A stretch of 64,000 bases of DNA from contig CAVOWL010000004.1 of assembly GCA_963700105.1 (NCBI GenBank), positions 1,579,722 through 1,643,721 of the forward strand, read 5' to 3'. The stretch's first letter is position 1; each line of letters opens with the position of its first letter. The DNA is from CAVUWL01 sp963700105 (GTDB taxonomy: Bacteria; Actinomycetota; Thermoleophilia; Solirubrobacterales; 70-9). The translations under genes and the position numbers were made by a program. Under the pieces are notes generated by a model. It was not told the origin of the DNA. It made no database searches and saw only the letters and a program-made list of their open reading frames with translations. This document shows, one piece after another, positions 59,583 to 64,000 of this stretch.

Positions 59583-59613
59583 TCGTGTGCTCTACCAACT
59601 GAGCTACCCAGAC
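59541..59613 (-). tRNA. tRNA-Phe (GAA)
   Basis: 73 nt, CCA not encoded. D-arm GCTC/GAGC with AGTTGGTA loop, anticodon stem CACGA/TCGTG with loop CTGAAAA (anticodon GAA), T-arm GTGGG-TTCGATT-CCCAC. The acceptor stem is odd: 5' GTCTGGG against 3' CCTCGCC gives mismatches at 2-71 (T-C) and 4-69 (T-C) plus a 5-68 wobble. The 3' half is part of the 43-bp att repeat. The gene may be chimeric and its function is uncertain. Confidence 0.8.
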
Positions 59614-59722
59614 CGATGTGTCTGAATCCCGCTTGCCATGCGGATTCGGGGCTACCTCGCTTGAGATTCTATAGGACTCGTAGAGGGCTGGTTTCGGGTA
59701 GTTCCGTGGGGTTTCGGGGGGC

Positions 59723-59755
59723 TTTGGGCGACGAGATGCGGGGCCGTCGCCCAAA
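59723..59755. repeat. 11-bp perfect inverted repeat
   Basis: TTTGGGCGACG and CGTCGCCCAAA with an 11-nt spacer, about 110 bases upstream of the tRNA-Phe gene. No T-tract follows on either strand. Role unknown: an operator or an RNA hairpin. Confidence 0.6.
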
Positions 59756-60068
59756 CGCGCACGGAATGCCAACGGCCGGTTGAACGGTTATCCGCTACTG
59801 AGTATCGCCTTACGGCGATCCACAAAAGCAGCCGGCGCGGCCCGGCCGGGCCGCAGTAACCCGCAAGAGCGCGATGGCAACCCCGATCGCAGCGAGTGCG
59901 TTGACGGCGGCCCCCACAACTCCCCGTGGTCGCCATTTTCTGTTCCGGTAGGAGACCTGGACGGTGATCCGTTGAAGGCTCTCGTAGGGCCTTCAGGGTG
60001 CTTGATTTCTGCCAAAAAGGCTCTAGAATCTCGCTTGCGAGTGGCTACCAAGCTCTCGCAACAGCGTT

Positions 60069-60090
60069 GAAGCCGCCGCAAGGCGGCTTC
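60069..60090. repeat. 9-bp hairpin with GCAA tetraloop
   Basis: GAAGCCGCC-GCAA-GGCGGCTTC, a GNRA-capped stem, typical of stable structured RNA. No gene overlaps it. Confidence 0.55.
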
Positions 60091-60229
60091 GGTGCATCTA
60101 GGGCTCAATTTGGCAGACGATACTTGGCCCGAGGACCTTCCAGAGCGCCGCAATCGCTTGGCCGGATGCGCTATCGGGGCTGTCCCGGCCGCCACGGCGG
60201 CGCTGAAAGAGGCAGAGTTCACGCTCCTT

Positions 60230-60526
60230 TCACAACCCACTCGCCGCACTTGCCAGTGAGGTAAGGACGAGGATCAAAACAGCGAGAGCGAAGAGCCCCG
60301 CGAGAAAGAAAAAGACGCCGCGCACCCCGGTGGAGGGGTCATCGATGCCGTGCGGATGCTGACGATCGAGGCGTACCGTGCCGGAGTCATGCTCCTCAGC
60401 AAGAAATATCCGGGCAGCGGCCATCGCGGATTGCTGATTGGGGTGGTTGCTGACACCGACGGGATCATCGGCATGCATGACATCCCATCCCGAGAACGTG
60501 TTAGGCACTACAACAAAATCACTCAT
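60230..60526 (-). CDS. DUF2188-like protein with C-terminal membrane helix
   Basis: 98 residues from ATG 60526, with AGGAGG a few bases before it. Residues 1-60 resemble DUF2188 (VVPNTFSGWDVMHADDP, HPNQQSAMAAARIFL, RLDRQHPHG). Residues 75-96 are a membrane helix (FFFLAGLFALAVLILVLT). Small proteins of this kind are common in actinobacteria and of unknown function. It stands alone. Confidence 0.65.
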   Translation of the reverse strand: MSDFVVVPNTFSGWDVMHADDPVGVSNHPNQQSAMAAARIFLAEEHDSGTVRLDRQHPHGIDDPSTGVRGVFFFLAGLFALAVLILVLTSLASAASGL

Positions 60527-60809
60527 CAGAAACCTCCTCTTCGCTCGGCGCCAATCTCGTGTCGAGGCTGGCACCTGATTGACTCGGTCGTCTCCTTAAA
60601 ACCGGGAGCCAAGCCGACACCAACCCGTCGCGATCGGGGGAAGTGCTCTACTTGCAGAGTAGCGCGCGGCGGCTGTGGACCTGGGTCTTTGCCTCGGCAT
60701 CGTGGGGTGGCCTGACGGATTGCCATCACCGCCACCCGGACAGAGCCCAGACCCCCCCTGGCCGTGGCCGACCGTACGCGCTACGGTGCCTTTGCGAAAG
60801 GAGGAGGCG

Positions 60810-61538
60810 ATGAAGCAGCGATCATTAGTAAAAGCTCCGCCGGTAGAACAAGCTGCGCTGGCCGCATGGAAACTGCCGCTAATCGTCGCCGCGATTGCGG
60901 TATCGATCGTCGCCGGCTTCTATATCGGCGGACCCGGACTCGGGATGGCGGTTGGAGCGTTGGCTGCGTCCTCGATCATCGTGATGGCGGTCAGGAACCC
61001 TCCGTGCTACCCAATCGTTCCTGCTGTGTTGTTGGACCTTCGCCGCCATCTGCTGATCGTGATCAGCGAAGCGCTCGAGGACACGCGGGCAATTGATCAG
61101 ATTGCCCGGGCAGCGGATGGCCCAGACGTTGACCAAGCAGCGGAGGTCGTCGTCCTAGCGTCGGCTCACCAAAGCTTTCTAAACCGCTGGACCTCTGATT
61201 TCGGCCCTGCCCACCAGCGTGCCGAGCGCTGCCTGGTCGTCAGCCTTCCCTCGCTGGCCAAGGCCGGGATCTCGGCGAGGGCAAGGATGGGTGACGAGGA
61301 TCTGGTGCAAGCGGTTGAGGATGAATTGCGAACCTTTCCCGCTACCGAGGTGTTCCTTGTGACCGGCGATCCCGAAGGCGACACGATCGGAAATGCCGCA
61401 GCGGCGCAGTTGGAGTCTCGCCTGCAAGTCGAGTTCCACCACCTGGTGATCGGCTCACAAAGCAATGGCAGTCGCACTTCGAACCCCGCCCGTTTCGCTC
61501 CCCACACCGAAGACCCCTACCCGGCGCTCATCACTTGA
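60810..61538 (+). CDS. Membrane protein with USP-like cytosolic domain
   Basis: 242 residues from ATG 60810 (AAGGAGGCG just before). Two membrane helices at about 22-45 and 48-68, then an alpha/beta domain (about 75-242) with segments VVVLASAHQSFLNRW, LVVSLPSLAKAGISARARMG, DEDLVQAVEDELRTF and EVFLVTGDPEGD, the pattern of a universal-stress-like fold. No ATP-binding GxxG(S/T) is obvious. Probably cotranscribed with the 68-residue gene 25 bases later. Function unknown. Confidence 0.65.
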   Translation: MKQRSLVKAPPVEQAALAAWKLPLIVAAIAVSIVAGFYIGGPGLGMAVGALAASSIIVMAVRNPPCYPIVPAVLLDLRRHLLIVISEALEDTRAIDQIARAADGPDVDQAAEVVVLASAHQSFLNRWTSDFGPAHQRAERCLVVSLPSLAKAGISARARMGDEDLVQAVEDELRTFPATEVFLVTGDPEGDTIGNAAAAQLESRLQVEFHHLVIGSQSNGSRTSNPARFAPHTEDPYPALIT

Positions 61539-61563
61539 GCCTGATCAAGGGGTGGCTGAGAGA

Positions 61564-61770
61564 GTGACCGAACCCCCGCTAAACATGCTGGCGCGATGGG
61601 AGGACTATGGCGCGCTCTGGCGGGTGAAATCGTTCAACAGCGAAGAAGCCGTGGTCGAGCTCTGTAGCTGCCACGGCGAGCCGGTCGATCAGCTGGAATC
61701 AAGTGACCCAGAGCTATTGCACTACCTCGCTCGCCGTCCGAGCTCAGAAGTTGATGGATTCGATCACTGA
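61564..61770 (+). CDS. Small conserved actinobacterial protein
   Basis: 68 residues from GTG 61564; the longer frame from 61465 would overlap the previous gene. It reads LARWEDYGALWRVKSFNSEE, VVELCSCHGEPVDQLES, DPELLHYLARRPSSE, a short protein pattern I recall from actinobacteria, with a CxC pair and no named function. It closely follows the USP-like gene. Confidence 0.55.
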   Translation: MTEPPLNMLARWEDYGALWRVKSFNSEEAVVELCSCHGEPVDQLESSDPELLHYLARRPSSEVDGFDH

Positions 61771-61871
61771 GGCTGGTGGGCACCGGTAAAGCAGACGCCT
61801 GAGCTGCCTGGCATTTCGCCGGGAACCCGGCGCGATCCGGGAACACTAAATCGAGATCGACGCCGCCTACT

Positions 61872-62255
61872 TCAAGGAGTCGGTGGCATAAAGGAGGCAA
61901 GCTGGCTCAGCTCGGCCAGATGCAGCGCCGAGAGCCGCCGGATGTGCTCCTCGCCGCTGGCCGTGAGGCAAAGACGAATGACCCGATGGTCATCGGGGTC
62001 GCGGCTGCGCCTGAGGAGGCCGGCTCCCTGCGCTCGGTCGACGAGCTCGACGGCACTGTGGTGGCGAAGCGCCAGATAGGCGGCAACCTCCCCGATCGTC
62101 GGGCCCTCCGCCGCGTCGTGCCCTTTGACCGCAAGCAGTAACTGGTGCTGAGCCGGAGTCAGCCCAGAAGCGCGAGCCTGCTCCTCGCTCCAATGCAGGA
62201 AGCGACGCAGCGCAGTTCTGAAGCCCAGTAGCGCCGTGTAGTCGGTCTGACTCAT
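61872..62255 (-). CDS. MarR-family transcriptional regulator
   Basis: 127 residues from ATG 62255, with GGGGGAG ahead; 62264 is an alternative. MarR fold: SGLTPAQHQLLLAVKGH, TIGEVAAYLALRHHSAVELV (recognition region) and the wing RSRDPDDHRVIRLCLTASG. In this sequence the frame is open upstream into the CLC chloride-channel remnant, giving an apparent CBS-MarR fusion; I read it as two genes. It probably overlapped the CLC stop originally. Confidence 0.85.
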   Translation of the reverse strand: MSQTDYTALLGFRTALRRFLHWSEEQARASGLTPAQHQLLLAVKGHDAAEGPTIGEVAAYLALRHHSAVELVDRAQGAGLLRRSRDPDDHRVIRLCLTASGEEHIRRLSALHLAELSQLASFMPPTP

Positions 62256-62264
62256 CTCCCCCAT

Positions 62265-63908
62265 CGCTCTTGAGGCCTCCCCCTGCTCGCCGCGACCTCC
62301 CAAAGAGATCAGATCGCGCGGATGCAACACCCGTTCACTGTGGCTCTCCTCGTGCAGATCGCGCAACCGTCCCTGCAGCAGCTGCTCCAGGCTGACGCGT
62401 CCGAGGACCATGGCTGGATTGTCGCGCGCGATCACCGTCATCTCGGTGACCCCGGTCTCTGCCATCGTGTAGGCGACGTGGCGCAGGGTGTCATCGGCAT
62501 AGACAACGTAGTCGTGGTGATAGCAACCCCCTGATCACCGGCACTCATCACCTCGCTCACGAACAGCACCTCGAGTGGGTCAACGCTGTACTCGCGAGAA
62601 AGATGCAAGCCGCGCCGGGCGATCTTCTCGGTGAGCACCGAGCGCGCGAGCATCAGGACCGAAACCACGTAGGCGCTGACCGAGGCGATCAGCAGCGGGA
62701 GTCAGCGCGTTCCAGGCGTGGGTGAGCTCGAGGGTGAAGACGATTCCGGTCAGCGGCGAGCGCATCACGCCGCCAACCACGGCCGGCCAAGCCGAGCCAG
62801 GGCCCAGAAGCCCGGGAACATGCGGGAACAGATCGTCCGCCTCAAGGCGCCGAGCGCGCCGCCGATCATGAACAACGGCGCGAGCACGCCGCCGGAGGTG
62901 CCCGAGCCGAGCGAGAGCGACCAGATCACGGTCTTCACGACGAGGATGCCGACGATCAGGGACAAGCGCGGCTCGGCCGGTCAGCAGCTCGTCGATGACG
63001 TCGTAGCCGACGCCGAGGGCCCGGGGTTGGATCAGCCCGCCGACGCCGATGACGACCGCCGATCGCGGGCCACCACATCCAGTGAATCGGCAGCCGCTGG
63101 AACACGTCTTCGGACAGATAGACCAGCGGGGTCGCGGCGATCGCGAGCAGCCCGCCGGTCACGCCGGGGACGAGCGCCAAAGGCCGATCGTCCGGCGGAC
63201 TCGGGTGACGTGCGCGGTGACGGGGAAGACCGGGGCGCGCGCCGAGACAGCTGGCACGCGCACGGTCGCCGCGACCGCGACCGCGGCCGTGACCGGGACC
63301 AAGCTGCGCGGGCGCCACTCGAACAGCAGCAGCTCCACCGCGAGCAGGACGGAGGCCAGCGGAGCGTTGAAGGTCGCCGCCATCCCGGCCGCGGCGCCCG
63401 CGACCAGCAGCGTCTTGCGCTCGTCGGCGGTCAGGTGGAGAGACTGGGCGAGGATCGAGCCGAGCGCGCCGCCGGTCATGATGATCGGGCCCTCGGCGCC
63501 GAACGGGCCGCCGGTGCCGATGCTGATCGCCGCCGACACGGTTTGAGTATCGCCACCTTCGGCTGGACGCGGCTGCCGCCGGTCAGGATCGCCTCGATCG
63601 CCTCGGGCATGCCGTGGCCGCGGATCTTCTCCGACCCGTAGCCGGCCATCAGGCCGACGACCAGCCCGCCGGCGATCGGCGCGACCAGGATCAGCCAGCG
63701 GCGGATGATGGTGAGCTCCCGGTGCCACCAGGGCGACGGACCCACCGCTGGTAGAAGACGAGGTTGGTGACAGCCCGATCAGCCGCAGCAGCATGCCGCG
63801 ACCGCCGCCGCGAACGCGCCGACGGACTGCAAACGCCGCGATCACCAGCATCCGCGGGGTTGCCGTGAAATCGCCGAGATGGCGCAGCGAGGACGAGGGA
63901 GAGCTCAT
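62265..63908 (-). pseudogene. CLC-type chloride channel/transporter with C-terminal CBS, multiply frameshifted
   Basis: CLC pieces occur in order across all three minus frames: LRHLGDFTATPRMLVIAAFAV; MLLRLIGL; VTNLVFYQRW; ELTIIRRWLILVAPIAGGL with YGSEKIRGHGMPEAIEAIL; ISIGTGGPFGAEGPIIMTGG (the selectivity-filter GxFxxE region); VPGVTGGLLAIAATPLVYL; ILVVKTVIWSLSLGSGTSGG; GGVMRSPLTGIVFTLELT; then LLIASVSAYVVSVLML and CBS-like MTVIARDNPAMVLGRVSLEQ. At least seven frame changes are needed. It is either a decaying pseudogene or an error-rich end of the sequence. Confidence 0.85.
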
Positions 63909-64000
63909 CCGAATAAAATATCGTGCTACGACCTAACGACACTCAGCTGACGAGGTTGAGGCCGACAAACGATCACCAAGGAGACCAGCAGGGTCAGAGC

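Larger units (their letters stand above)
59614..60229. other. Hairpin-rich gene-free region
   Basis: No protein gene I can support in about 616 bases. Strong inverted repeats: TTTGGGCGACG/CGTCGCCCAAA at 59723-59755 (11 bp, 11-nt loop); an 18-bp palindrome at 59837-59854; GAAGGC/GCCTTC at 59974-59994; and GAAGCCGCC-GCAA-GGCGGCTTC at 60069-60090. None has a T-tract. The stretch 59974-60090 could be a structured RNA (see findings). Confidence 0.45.

Noticed and set aside
59393..59602. Plus-strand frame containing the same RVGIEPTTPRF peptide
   Set aside because: Antisense to the tRNA-Phe gene itself; not a protein gene.
62718..63641. 307-codon plus-strand frame near the window end
   Set aside because: Arg/Asp/Gly-rich shadow of the frameshifted CLC gene on the minus strand.

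Overview
The window is GC-rich, densely coded and reads like a chromosome segment of a Gram-positive actinobacterium, most likely Thermoleophilia/Solirubrobacterales. That is inference from gene content: an Mrp without the CxxC, a 7Fe ferredoxin, an Lhr helicase, a fused PafB-PafC regulator, paired CrcB proteins and secreted IPT/PASTA proteins. No taxonomic marker such as rRNA is present.

Layout. 1-9 kb is housekeeping: the 3' part of mrp, a secreted GH39-like glycosidase, an IPT/PASTA protein, fdxA, an atypical SDR, groES-groEL with a clear CIRCE operator, promoter and terminator, an ASCH protein and a Crp/Fnr regulator. 9.1-13.6 kb is one giant Lhr helicase. 13.6-42.3 kb is a cell-surface polysaccharide locus: a second GH39-like protein, a Wzy/WaaL-type polymerase/ligase with TPR, a polyprenyl-P sugar transferase, the complete dTDP-L-rhamnose set (rmlA, D, B, C), about eight glycosyltransferases including GT4-GT2 and GT2-GT2 fusions, three class I methyltransferases (one with a coiled-coil tail), a Wzm/Wzt-type ABC exporter, two polytopic GT-C-like membrane proteins and two CDP-paratose-epimerase-like SDRs. 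The strand changes many times, which suggests assembly from modules.

42.3-57.3 kb is mixed: DoxX, a MarR/DHA2 efflux pair, a GlxA-type AraC regulator divergent from a DJ-1/PfpI gene with a 24-bp palindrome between them, a DUF1906 secreted protein, a PafBC-MBL-penicillin acylase operon, a YhaM-like nuclease, and a fluoride-resistance operon (crcB-crcB-triple DUF190) behind a well-matched fluoride riboswitch whose 3' strand can pair with the Shine-Dalgarno.

57.4-59.6 kb is a small island: an AbiEi/AbiEii toxin-antitoxin pair plus a toxin remnant, bounded by exact 43-bp direct repeats of the 3' part of a tRNA-Phe gene. No integrase is present. 59.6-64 kb holds a hairpin-rich gene-free stretch, small membrane or stress-like proteins, a MarR regulator and a CLC chloride-channel gene broken by many frameshifts at the window edge.

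I did not see a wholly novel defence system. The most unusual items are the riboswitch-controlled triple-DUF190 fluoride operon, the integrase-less AbiE tRNA island, and the methyltransferase/coiled-coil/Wzt set that looks like chain-length termination.
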